A DNA stretch of 64,000 bases from Muribaculaceae bacterium (GTDB lineage: Bacteria > Bacteroidota > Bacteroidia > Bacteroidales > Muribaculaceae). Below are positions 32,442-40,597 of the stretch, one piece after another (position 1 is the stretch's first letter; each line of letters opens with the position of its first letter). The stretch covers positions 1 to 64,000 of the forward strand of contig JAKVKZ010000006.1 of assembly GCA_022484565.1 (NCBI GenBank), in the 5' to 3' direction. The position numbers and the translations under genes were made by a program. Under the pieces are notes generated by a model, which worked only from the letters and a program-made list of their open reading frames with translations, had not been told where the DNA came from and searched no databases.

Positions 32442-35207
32442 ATGTTACCACGTGGAAATGAACGTTGGCGCAACCATGGCGACGACATCGACTACCGTCT
32501 TGAGGAAAACCGCAAGCGCCGCCACAGGGCGTATCTGAAATTCCGTCTGATCGACAGCAACCGCGACGTGCGTCTCGGCGGTCTGCAGGGCGAACGAATC
32601 GACCTTTGGAAGGGAATCTGGTTTGACGGCGATATCAGCTGCCTCTTTTCCGACACCAACCTCGGCAAGAGCATCCTCGCCGTCCAGATTGGCGACGAGG
32701 TGGCGCACCGTTTCGGTCGCTGCGTGCTCTATTACGATTTTGAGCAGTCACACCGCCAGTTCCACATGCGCTATTCCACCCCCGAGGGTTCCTATCCGTT
32801 CTCGCCCGCCTTCAAGCGCGGCACTCCAATTTACGACGATGGCGTTTTCGACATCGAGGATGCCCTCTATTCCATCAAGAATTCCGTCAGAATCATGGAA
32901 GCCCCGTTCCTGATTATCGACAACCTTTCCTCCCTTTGTTCGTCAGCATACTCCTCAGCCGCCTTCGGTGAGTTCATGACCGAATTGTGGAAGATGCAGC
33001 ACCTCTACGACCTGTCGATTCTGCTGCTCGCCCACACTTCCAAGCACAGTCCCTACCGTCCGCTGGGCCTCAACAATCTTGCATTCTCCCGCTCTTTCAT
33101 CAATCACTGCGACTCCGCCTTCGCCATCGGCCAGTCGGTCTCCGACCCCGAGGTGCGCTACATCAAGCAGATTAAGGACCGCACCGGCCATCTGGTTTAC
33201 AACACCAACAATGTCATCCCATGCACCATCCAGCGTGTCAACAATGGCTTGCGCTTTGTCGAGGGCAAGTGCTGCACCGAGGATTCCCTCATCAACCGCA
33301 ACTGCCTTTCCAGCGCCAAGGTTGACTCCATCCGTCTGCTTGCCTCGCAGCCCAATCTTTCCTACCGTGTCATCGCCAAGGCGCTCGGCGTCTCGCCAAC
33401 CACGGTCTCAAATATAGTTGCCAAGTTCGGCGCTTCCTCTGGCAAAATCACTCCGGAATCAAATCCTGAAATCATCACGGAATCCAAGCCGGAAATCAAG
33501 CCCGAACCAGCATCAAATCCATCCTCTGAACCTGCCCCTGAGGTCATCGAAAATATAGGGGGCAAACCCGCAGAAAAACAAATTGGACACTCCGATAACA
33601 TATCAGTTGCCCAACAGGTTGCAATCGTTTTGCCCGTCCAAGCCCCCCTCCAGCTCCAAGCCGAAAATTCATCTGAAATTCCGTCGGAAATTCCATCACA
33701 AACCGCCACGGAAATCACAACGGAATCCATTCCCGAAATAATTCCCGAAGCAGTATCTGAAATCAATTCAAAAGATGAGCCAAAAGCGGAAATAAAAGCC
33801 GAATCCGAGCCAAATTCCGAAAAAAATGCTGAATCAGTTGCCGAAATTCCCGATGAATCCGCCAATGAATCAAATAATGAGCCAAAACCAGCTGCCGAGC
33901 CAGTTGCCGAAATAACCGAGGAAATCCCAGCCGAAATCCCCACTGAATCAGTTGCCGAAATCCCCGCTCAATCCGCCCAAAACATCCCCGCAGTCATAGG
34001 GGGCAAACCCGCAGAAAAACAAATTGGACAGTATGCTAACTCATCTCTGGCCGAGCATGTTGCAATCGTTTCGCCCGTCCAAGCCCCCCTTCTTTCAGCC
34101 TCCCAGAATCCCGACGACCCTTCACTCCCCGACGATTCTCTCATGGCTCCATCAAATAAAGATATTGCATCATTCAATGATTTCTTACTTAATAATAATT
34201 CTAAAAACATGAAACGTCAAAATCCATTGCTAATCTCCGTGCCGTCGGAACTTTCAGCGTTCTACGACGTCACCTATCACGAAACTGTCGAGCGCATCGA
34301 GCAGCGCGACTACATTTATGTCCGCACTTACCGCCCCACACCCAAGGAACTTGCCGCTTATCCCGACTTCTTCCTCCAGGCCCTGCCCATCGAGGTGATG
34401 TACATCTGGGACCGCAACTGCCTCAACGACCTTCTCGTCCAGAAGGCTCTCGCAAAGGGCATTCCCGTACCGCCACGTTTCGCCGACGTTTACGACGCCT
34501 CCGACGCTTTTGCGCACTTCCACTTCTATAATGACGACCTTCCCAAGCCCGTCTGGCAGATAACTCCGCAGGTCATCGCGCGCCGCAGTCTGTTCGACCG
34601 CCTCAACCGTGATTTCTGCGACCGCGACTTCAACGCCACCTGCATCCGCCTCAATTCATGCGACACCCACCGCGGCAGCGACTTCTGCACCACCCGCGAG
34701 CTTGCCCAGTTCCCCGACTTCTTTGCCCAGTATGTGCCGCCCGAAGTCCTCTACCGCTGGGACGAGGCTGCTCGCTTCGACCTCATGACGCAGCGTGCCC
34801 GCGCTGCCGGCATCCCAGTCCCCAAGCGCTTCGATTTCGTCTATCCGGCCGATTCATTCTACCATCCTTCCGATTACCGTTATTCCGCGCCCTCCAGCGA
34901 CTTCGATTCCAGCGACCCGAATGCCATCAAGACCTTCGTCCCAACTCCCGACGAAATTGAGAATTTCCCTATGTTCTTCAATGAGTTCGACCGCAAGTGC
35001 CGTCCCATGCGTGGCACTTCCAACGACATATACGACTATTGCGCCTATCAGTGCCATCTTCAGGAGTTCCCCATCCCTCCCCGCATCGCCGAGATTTTCC
35101 CGCCCGACACCTTCCGTCACCGCACATCCGATCTCACCATCTTAGCCGATTGTGTGGTTCCTCCCTACATCACCCCTCAGCCCGTAAAACCCGATGATAG
35201 GAATTGA
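32442..35207 (+). CDS. RepA-like AAA ATPase with HTH, low-complexity linker and triple C-terminal module (copy 1)
   Basis: 921 residues. The RecA-fold domain (about 50-270) has a P-loop variant LFSDTNLGKSIL (Ser in place of the first Gly) and Walker B PFLIIDNLSSLC, as in AAA_25/RepA-type ATPases. A helix-turn-helix follows at about 300-340 (NLSYRVIAKALGVSPTTVSN). Residues 335-585 are a Glu/Pro/Ser linker with two 30-residue blocks IGGKPAEKQIG...VQAPL encoded by the 90-bp element. The C-terminus holds three related modules (about 629-690, 750-810, 833-895) of the form TPxEL..FPxFF...PxEVxYxWD...IPVPxRF. GC is high in the C-terminal half (a sampled 60-base line is 60% against 42% in manC). A near-identical inverted copy lies at 61529-64000. 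The function is unknown. Confidence 0.85.
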   Translation: MLPRGNERWRNHGDDIDYRLEENRKRRHRAYLKFRLIDSNRDVRLGGLQGERIDLWKGIWFDGDISCLFSDTNLGKSILAVQIGDEVAHRFGRCVLYYDFEQSHRQFHMRYSTPEGSYPFSPAFKRGTPIYDDGVFDIEDALYSIKNSVRIMEAPFLIIDNLSSLCSSAYSSAAFGEFMTELWKMQHLYDLSILLLAHTSKHSPYRPLGLNNLAFSRSFINHCDSAFAIGQSVSDPEVRYIKQIKDRTGHLVYNTNNVIPCTIQRVNNGLRFVEGKCCTEDSLINRNCLSSAKVDSIRLLASQPNLSYRVIAKALGVSPTTVSNIVAKFGASSGKITPESNPEIITESKPEIKPEPASNPSSEPAPEVIENIGGKPAEKQIGHSDNISVAQQVAIVLPVQAPLQLQAENSSEIPSEIPSQTATEITTESIPEIIPEAVSEINSKDEPKAEIKAESEPNSEKNAESVAEIPDESANESNNEPKPAAEPVAEITEEIPAEIPTESVAEIPAQSAQNIPAVIGGKPAEKQIGQYANSSLAEHVAIVSPVQAPLLSASQNPDDPSLPDDSLMAPSNKDIASFNDFLLNNNSKNMKRQNPLLISVPSELSAFYDVTYHETVERIEQRDYIYVRTYRPTPKELAAYPDFFLQALPIEVMYIWDRNCLNDLLVQKALAKGIPVPPRFADVYDASDAFAHFHFYNDDLPKPVWQITPQVIARRSLFDRLNRDFCDRDFNATCIRLNSCDTHRGSDFCTTRELAQFPDFFAQYVPPEVLYRWDEAARFDLMTQRARAAGIPVPKRFDFVYPADSFYHPSDYRYSAPSSDFDSSDPNAIKTFVPTPDEIENFPMFFNEFDRKCRPMRGTSNDIYDYCAYQCHLQEFPIPPRIAEIFPPDTFRHRTSDLTILADCVVPPYITPQPVKPDDRN
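33558..33647 (+). repeat. 90-bp element, in-frame copy A in RepA-like gene 1
   Basis: It runs from GGGGGC to GCCCCC, encodes IGGKPAEKQIGHSDNISV onward to PVQAPL and keeps the reading frame (30 codons). It shares AAATTGGACA and GTTTTGCCCGTCCA with the intergenic copies. Confidence 0.85.
33999..34088 (+). repeat. 90-bp element, in-frame copy B in RepA-like gene 1
   Basis: The same ends as copy A, 441 bases (147 codons) downstream. Encodes IGGKPAEKQIGQYANSSL onward to PVQAPL. The middle differs from copy A while the ends are almost unchanged. Confidence 0.85.
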
Positions 35208-35240
35208 CCACAAATTAAATCTACCGATGAAATTCTCTGA

Positions 35241-35588
35241 TTATCGTGTCCCGGTCGCAATTGGCGTGCTATATGCCGCGAACATCACAAGCAGTTGTAG
35301 TTCCCGCAATGCGGCCGGTGCAAATCTCCGCTCTCCGCCTTCTATTGCTCGTCTGTACCAGTATGCTGCCCGTCTTATGTCGCGCGTTACTCGCAATCCT
35401 TGGTCGTATATCTCACCAATTATGAACATTTCATGACCGCTTAGCGGTGTTGCGATTTCGGGCCTGTTCAGAAGTGCGGCTTCCTTGAGCAGCAGTATGT
35501 TTACTTCCGGCAGTGTCAGTGTTATCTTTGTTGATGCTCCTAAAATATCATCGCAGAAGAATGTGAATGTGTTGTCCTTATTTTTCAT
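35241..35588 (-). CDS. Small protein with one Sel1-like repeat
   Basis: 115 residues. The section FIIGEIYDQGLRVTRDIRRA followed by AYWYRRAIEGGERRFAPAAL has the spacing of one Sel1/TPR-like repeat (G-x-Y..G..V..D..A..WY.+A...G). The N-terminus has an acidic strand FFCDDILGASTKITLTLPEV. It has its own -7 box at 35610-35617. The family is not recognised; a protein-interaction role is the most that can be said. It lies convergent to the RepA-like gene. Confidence 0.6.
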   Translation of the reverse strand: MKNKDNTFTFFCDDILGASTKITLTLPEVNILLLKEAALLNRPEIATPLSGHEMFIIGEIYDQGLRVTRDIRRAAYWYRRAIEGGERRFAPAALRELQLLVMFAAYSTPIATGTR

Positions 35589-35609
35589 CTTTTGTTATTA
35601 TTGTTTCCG

Positions 35610-35617
35610 CAAAGTTA
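35610..35617 (-). promoter_or_regulatory. -7 box TAACTTTG for the Sel1-like gene
   Basis: A minus-strand TAnnTTTG match 21 bases upstream of ATG 35588. Confidence 0.5.
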
Positions 35618-35737
35618 TCAAGTCAGCGGGCAAAAGTTATTCACACTATGTATAAATATTGTAAAGTAAAGTCACAATGCTTCTTCTCTCCGCTCCTTAT
35701 GGTGCGGAAAGCTGAATTTCTTTCAGCATGTTTATGC

Positions 35738-36637
35738 TTATTTGTAGTGTGCGAGGGAGTCTTCCAGTTCAGTTATCACGGCAGCCTTCAGTTCTGGTGG
35801 CGACACTACCTCCACGGAGCTTCCGTACGACAGTATCTGCTGAATCAGGTCGGTGGTGATGAACATTTTAAAGTGGAACACCGAGTATTCATCGTGGATT
35901 TCTTCTCTTTGCGAGGCATGCAGAGGCAAGGCGCGGAAATATTTTGCTTGGTTGGCGGTGGCCCTGACTGTTATGTTTTTCGGTGTTCCATTGTGCCACA
36001 CTATTCCGTAGCAGTCACGGAAATATGCCGATGGATCAAAATCTTCAGGCATTTTGAATGTGTCGGCGTTCAGATGCAGCTCTTTCATTCTGTCGAGCGC
36101 ATAGGTCTTTATCTTCTTTTCTGCCGGCACATATCCTATCACGTACCACAATTGTTTGAAAATCTTCACAAAATATGGCTGTAACGTTACATCGTGCGAC
36201 ATTCCCACATTATATGTCCTGTACACAAAACTCACACTTTGGTTGCCTTTCAGCGCTTTCAGTATTTCGGACAGGAATTTCCTTGCCGATGGCACATCTT
36301 CAAGGAATATCCGTCCTGCAAGTCCTTGATAGTCGCTCAAAAGGTCGTTCAGCGACAGCGAGTCAAGCAGCCATGAGTGCATTTTCGCGTCTTGGGAGTT
36401 TTCGTCAAGGTCGAGGAAGTATTCAAAAGTTGCTGCGTCGTAACCTATATTTATATGTAGTGCCTCTTTTATCGCTATCCTGTAGTTGTAGAATGTGCGC
36501 CGTGGCATGGTTCTGCCTCCGCTGTATGGCGATTCCAGCCAAAGTTCGTCAAGCTGCTCGCGTGTTATCCGTCCGTAGCGCCTTATCGTGTTCACTATCC
36601 ATAAAAACTTGTTCAGTTGCGGTGATGTCTGTGCCAT
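35738..36637 (-). CDS. WYL-domain transcriptional regulator
   Basis: 299 residues. The N-terminal HTH region (FLWIVNTIRRYGRITREQLD, MPRRTFYNYRIAIKEAL) is followed by the WYL domain at about 140-215 (NQSVSFVYRTYN, LQPYFVKIFKQLWYVIGYVP, KTYALDRMKEL) and a WCX-like C-terminus. WYL proteins bind nucleotide or nucleic-acid ligands and often control defence, DNA damage or metabolic genes. It is the last gene of a probable four-gene operon (NamZ, symporter, fucosyltransferase, WYL), 23 bases after the fucosyltransferase. Confidence 0.9.
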   Translation of the reverse strand: MAQTSPQLNKFLWIVNTIRRYGRITREQLDELWLESPYSGGRTMPRRTFYNYRIAIKEALHINIGYDAATFEYFLDLDENSQDAKMHSWLLDSLSLNDLLSDYQGLAGRIFLEDVPSARKFLSEILKALKGNQSVSFVYRTYNVGMSHDVTLQPYFVKIFKQLWYVIGYVPAEKKIKTYALDRMKELHLNADTFKMPEDFDPSAYFRDCYGIVWHNGTPKNITVRATANQAKYFRALPLHASQREEIHDEYSVFHFKMFITTDLIQQILSYGSSVEVVSPPELKAAVITELEDSLAHYK

Positions 36638-36660
36638 ATCTTTCTGTATTTTTTGGATTC

Positions 36661-37620
36661 TTACTTTATGTGATGCATGCGCCTCGTTATTCCTCTCAGG
36701 ATTTTAACGCTGTAGAGGTATTCCTTTATCAGTTGCCGACGGTTGTGGGTGTAGATTTGCCCGTGGCACTCAAGTGGCCGCTTTTTTGCCTCAATGGCTT
36801 TCACAAGAAATTCGCCTGCTATGCTGTCCCAGTCTTTTGCCTCATTCGGCAGTTTCGGCGCGTTCAGCATGTCAATATACATAGCTCGGTCGGCATCAAC
36901 CTCGTCTATTCGGCGTATTGCCGCGTTGATGCTCGCAAAATCTGTCATGTTTATGAATGATGCCGCATTGAAGTCGTCTGCCGCATCGGGATTTCCCCAA
37001 TATATCGGCACTGTGCCTGAAAGTAGTGGCTCACTGAGCTTTTCAGTCGTGTATCCTTCTACGCTGCTGTTCTCGGGTGCGAGATTGAACTTGTATTTTG
37101 CTATGAATTCCTTTTTGTCGGCTACTTTTCCGCCCACATTGTTGCGGTAGCTTCCGCCGAATGCCATTTCATGGTTCTTGCTTAATGTGTCGATTATCAC
37201 GTTTCTCCGCGGGTCGCATGATTCTCTGCTGTTGCTCACCACCACACTGCAAAACGGCCTTGACAGTGCTTCCGCTTCTCCTATTTTCAGCACTTTTCCT
37301 TCTCGCAGTTTTGCGTAGTCGCCGTTCACTACGTATAGCGGTAGCCGGCAACTTCGTCCGTGGAAGTCAAGGTAATGCGCTGAAAAGGCGTAGTCGCATT
37401 CATTGAAATCTGGCACATCGTTCTCGCCCGTGAAGTATATCTTCCGGCACTCGTATCTCAAATGCTTGAAACCGAATGCCGAAAAAAACAGCAGGTCAGG
37501 TTCTGCATTGTCCGACGACGGTATCACGCTGACCTCATACTTCTGGCGCAGCAGCCTGATGAAGTAGTTGTCTTCGGGATTGAACCCGTTCCAGAAATCT
37601 ATGAATTTTACTGAAAGCAT
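36661..37620 (-). CDS. Family GT10 alpha-1,3/4-fucosyltransferase
   Basis: 319 residues. The donor-binding core is complete: KYKFNLAPENSSVEGYTTEK followed by LSEPLLSGTVPIYWGNPDA, as in Helicobacter and Bacteroides FucT. Upstream, KIYFTGENDVPDFNECDYAF is the acceptor-side Glu region. It transfers fucose from GDP-fucose to GlcNAc-type acceptors. It is 10 bases downstream of the symporter gene on the same strand. GDP-fucose derives from GDP-mannose, which manC at 20.1 kb can supply; the other two enzymes are not in the window. Confidence 0.92.
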   Translation of the reverse strand: MLSVKFIDFWNGFNPEDNYFIRLLRQKYEVSVIPSSDNAEPDLLFFSAFGFKHLRYECRKIYFTGENDVPDFNECDYAFSAHYLDFHGRSCRLPLYVVNGDYAKLREGKVLKIGEAEALSRPFCSVVVSNSRESCDPRRNVIIDTLSKNHEMAFGGSYRNNVGGKVADKKEFIAKYKFNLAPENSSVEGYTTEKLSEPLLSGTVPIYWGNPDAADDFNAASFINMTDFASINAAIRRIDEVDADRAMYIDMLNAPKLPNEAKDWDSIAGEFLVKAIEAKKRPLECHGQIYTHNRRQLIKEYLYSVKILRGITRRMHHIK

Positions 37621-37630
37621 TTTCGCGTTT

Positions 37631-39091
37631 TTATAGTTTCTCTTCTTTTGGCCGAATCAGTATTGCCAGCCCTAAGCATGTCACAAGGGCATTGAGCAGA
37701 AGAAGTTCAAAGCTCATCTGATAGGAGGTGTAGTTGTCGAGCAGCCATTTCACTCCGAAGCAGATTATCGGTGCTGCCACGCACACAATCGGCACGAGTT
37801 TGTCGCGCACCGGTTTCTTGCAGGCAAGTCCGAAGCAGAATAGTCCGAGTATCGGGCCGTAGGTGTAGCTTGCTATCGCGTAAACCATCGTTATTGCGCT
37901 GTCGCTGCTGAGCAGGTAGAACACTATGATTACAAGCCCCATTATCACCGACATTATCACGTGTACTTTCTTGCGCGTCTTGGTCAAATGGGCATCGTCC
38001 TGTTTCTCGTTTGCTTTCAGAATGTCCACGGTGAACGAGGTTGTGAGCGAGGTGAGTGCTGAACCGGCTGCCGAATATGCTGCCGAAATCAGTCCGAGTA
38101 TGAATAGTATTCCCACTATTATCGGCATTGTCTTGTCGGCGGCCACCAGGCCGAACAGGTCATCAGGCTTTTTCGGAAATGTAGTTCCGATATTTTTGGT
38201 GTAGTAGAGCATCAGCAGTGTTCCGAGCACAAGGAAAAGAGTTATCACAAACACTTGCGAAATTGATGCCACTATCATGTTTTTCTGTGACTCTTTTGAA
38301 TTTTTGCAGGCGAGATTTCTCTGCATCATGTCTTGGTCAAGTCCAGTCATGGCCACCACCATGAATATTCCGGCTATGAACTGCTTCCAGAAGTACAGGC
38401 CTGAATTGGGGTCATCAAAGAAGAATATCCGTGAATGGCTGTCGCTTGTCACTGCCTTGCAAAGTCCGCTGAAGTCGTATCCGAGGCCTTTTGCTATGAA
38501 GTAGATGCAGAGCACCACTGAAGCTATAAGGCAGAATGTCTTCAGGGTGTCGGTCCAAATCACGGTCTTCACACCGCCCTGCATGGTGTAGAGCCAAATC
38601 AGCGCGATTGTCACAATCACGTTGAATACGAACGGAATTCCCAGTGGTGAGAATACCAATGTTTGAAGTACCACGCACACAACGAAGAATCTCACAGCTG
38701 CGCCGAGCATCTTGGAAATGAAGAAGAACCATGCGCCTGTCACGTATGTGCTTCCGCCAAACCGCTGCTCAAGGTAACCGTAAATGGATATCAGATTCCG
38801 TTTATAGAAAAGCGGCACCAGCACAAAGGCTATTACCAGATAGCCAACTACGAAGCCCAAAACCATTTGCAGGTAGGAGTAGCTCTTGGCCACCACCATT
38901 CCAGGCACTGATATGAACGTTACTCCCGAAATCGCTGCTCCGATTGTGGCGAATGCCACTATCGGCCACGGCGCTTGCCGGTTGCCTGTAAAGAAACTTG
39001 CGTTGTCGCTTTTGCGTGACGCCATCAGCGAAACGAGAAATAGAAGTACAAAGTAGCCAACTATTGTGGCCATTACTATCCAAGGTGTCAT
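37631..39091 (-). CDS. Sodium:solute symporter family transporter
   Basis: 486 residues with about 13 membrane helices. AAISGVTFISVPGMVVAKSY, MTGLDQDMMQRNLACKNSKE and SAAYSAAGSALTSLTTSF (the SSS Na+-site helix) are family marks. It lies 66 bases after the NamZ gene. In Tannerella forsythia a symporter of this family (MurT) imports MurNAc near a NamZ-type enzyme, so MurNAc or a related sugar is a reasonable substrate here; this is inference from context. Confidence 0.9.
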   Translation of the reverse strand: MTPWIVMATIVGYFVLLFLVSLMASRKSDNASFFTGNRQAPWPIVAFATIGAAISGVTFISVPGMVVAKSYSYLQMVLGFVVGYLVIAFVLVPLFYKRNLISIYGYLEQRFGGSTYVTGAWFFFISKMLGAAVRFFVVCVVLQTLVFSPLGIPFVFNVIVTIALIWLYTMQGGVKTVIWTDTLKTFCLIASVVLCIYFIAKGLGYDFSGLCKAVTSDSHSRIFFFDDPNSGLYFWKQFIAGIFMVVAMTGLDQDMMQRNLACKNSKESQKNMIVASISQVFVITLFLVLGTLLMLYYTKNIGTTFPKKPDDLFGLVAADKTMPIIVGILFILGLISAAYSAAGSALTSLTTSFTVDILKANEKQDDAHLTKTRKKVHVIMSVIMGLVIIVFYLLSSDSAITMVYAIASYTYGPILGLFCFGLACKKPVRDKLVPIVCVAAPIICFGVKWLLDNYTSYQMSFELLLLNALVTCLGLAILIRPKEEKL

Positions 39092-39157
39092 AATTGTTTT
39101 ATTGTTGTGTAGCTGTTTATGATGTTTTTATTTGTTCTAATCATGATTATATTGTTC

Positions 39158-40390
39158 TCATTCTGGATACAGAAGATATGGCTTGCGTTGGGCCTTGAAC
39201 TTTGCCACGTCGCCAGCCCACGTTGCCTTGATTTGCTTGGCTGTCTTGCCTTGCTCTATCATTCCGCGTATATCTCCGTTGCCTATCAGTTTCTCAAAAA
39301 ACGAGGTAAAGAACTTGTCGCCGATATTCACGCGCTTGTATGCGTCTATCAGATAAGTCAGGTTGATTCCGCCGGCTATTATCTTCTCATCGGGCACATT
39401 TGTCAAGTCAACGCCATAGCACTCATTGCCCAATTGTGGCGGATTCTTCGCACCTTTCATGCTTTGCGGCGTAAAGTGGAACTTGTATTGTCCCTTCATT
39501 GCCGGGTGTCCGTAAATCTGGAATGGCTTTGTGGTGCCGCGGCCAAGACTTACTGGAGTTGCCTCGAAATAGCACATCGACGGGTAAAGGTACACCGAAT
39601 GCATGTTCGGCAGGTTTGGGGATGGAGCAGTCGGCAACTTGTAGCGGCTGTGATGCGTATAGTTCTTGCAGGTTATGACGGTCAGTTTGCTAAGGTGCTT
39701 TCCACCAGTCAGCCAGCCTTCACCGTCAGCCATCTTGCCGAGTTCACCGAGTGTCAGCCCGTACACTACTGGTATCGGCAGCCTGCCAACGCCCGATTTG
39801 TATTTCATGTCGAGTATCGGTCCGTCAACGGTCATCCCGTTTGGATTCGGTCGGTCAAGTATCATGAATTCCTTATTGTAGGTCACGGCAGCGTCCATAA
39901 GGTTCACCATTGTGATGTAGTAGGTGTAGAACCGCAATCCCACATCTTGAATATCCACCACAATCACATCGAACTTATCCATGGTTTCCTTTGATGGCAT
40001 TGGCGAATGTCCTTCGTATAGCGACGCTATCGGAATGCCTGTCTTTTCGTCAACTCCGCTCGCCACTTTCTCTCCTGCGTCAGCATTGCCTCTGAATCCG
40101 TGCTCAGGCGAGAATATCGTCACCACATTTATCCCATGTTCCAGCATTATGTCGAGTACATGGCGGTTGCCCACCATTCCGGTGTTGTTGCTCAATAGAG
40201 CCACGCGTTTTCCCGTAAGCAACGGCACATAATCGTTCACCCGTGATGCTCCCACTTCTATTGTAGCTGTTTTCACCTTGGGTTTCGCCGTCGTTTTATG
40301 TCCTCCGGCTGCAGCACATGCCGGAAACAGCATCATTGCGGACACAGCCACAATCGCTGCTGATAATTTTAAGATAAGTTTGTGCATCAT
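39158..40390 (-). CDS. NamZ/DUF1343 exo-beta-N-acetylmuramidase, exported
   Basis: 410 residues. The N-terminus has a signal ending LFPAC, a likely lipobox. DUF1343 marks are GKRVALLSNNTGMVGNRHVL, IFSPEHGFRGNADAGEKV, ASLYEGHSPMPSKETM, VDIQDVGLRFYTYYITM and LDRPNPNGMTVDGP. The family releases terminal MurNAc from peptidoglycan fragments (shown for Bacillus subtilis NamZ). It is the first gene of the operon with the symporter. Its -7 box is at 40417-40424. Two tandem ATGs (40390, 40387) are possible starts. Confidence 0.92.
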   Translation of the reverse strand: MMHKLILKLSAAIVAVSAMMLFPACAAAGGHKTTAKPKVKTATIEVGASRVNDYVPLLTGKRVALLSNNTGMVGNRHVLDIMLEHGINVVTIFSPEHGFRGNADAGEKVASGVDEKTGIPIASLYEGHSPMPSKETMDKFDVIVVDIQDVGLRFYTYYITMVNLMDAAVTYNKEFMILDRPNPNGMTVDGPILDMKYKSGVGRLPIPVVYGLTLGELGKMADGEGWLTGGKHLSKLTVITCKNYTHHSRYKLPTAPSPNLPNMHSVYLYPSMCYFEATPVSLGRGTTKPFQIYGHPAMKGQYKFHFTPQSMKGAKNPPQLGNECYGVDLTNVPDEKIIAGGINLTYLIDAYKRVNIGDKFFTSFFEKLIGNGDIRGMIEQGKTAKQIKATWAGDVAKFKAQRKPYLLYPE

Positions 40391-40416
40391 TTGTAAGTTG
40401 AGGAAAAGTATTCATA

Positions 40417-40424
40417 CAAAATTA
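40417..40424 (-). promoter_or_regulatory. -7 box TAATTTTG for the NamZ operon
   Basis: The minus strand has TTTG, 18 bases, TAATTTTG, then 26 bases to ATG 40390. Confidence 0.6.
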
Positions 40425-40518
40425 CTCATTATACTTGAATCACAAAACAGATTATTGAATAAAGAGCCGAAAAAATCAATGAAAATCAAAGAAATCATGC
40501 TTTTACGTCATTAAAACC

Positions 40519-40549
40519 TTTGCCTTCTCCCAAATTTATATTATTTTTG
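40519..40549 (+). promoter_or_regulatory. Complete Bacteroidetes promoter for the glycerate kinase
   Basis: TTTG (40519-40522), 19-base spacer, TATTTTTG (40542-40549): a full match to the -33/-7 consensus. Confidence 0.75.
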
Positions 40550-40597
40550 CCATTACATGATTATTTATAACAAAATAGATTTTTAGGAAAAAATTTG

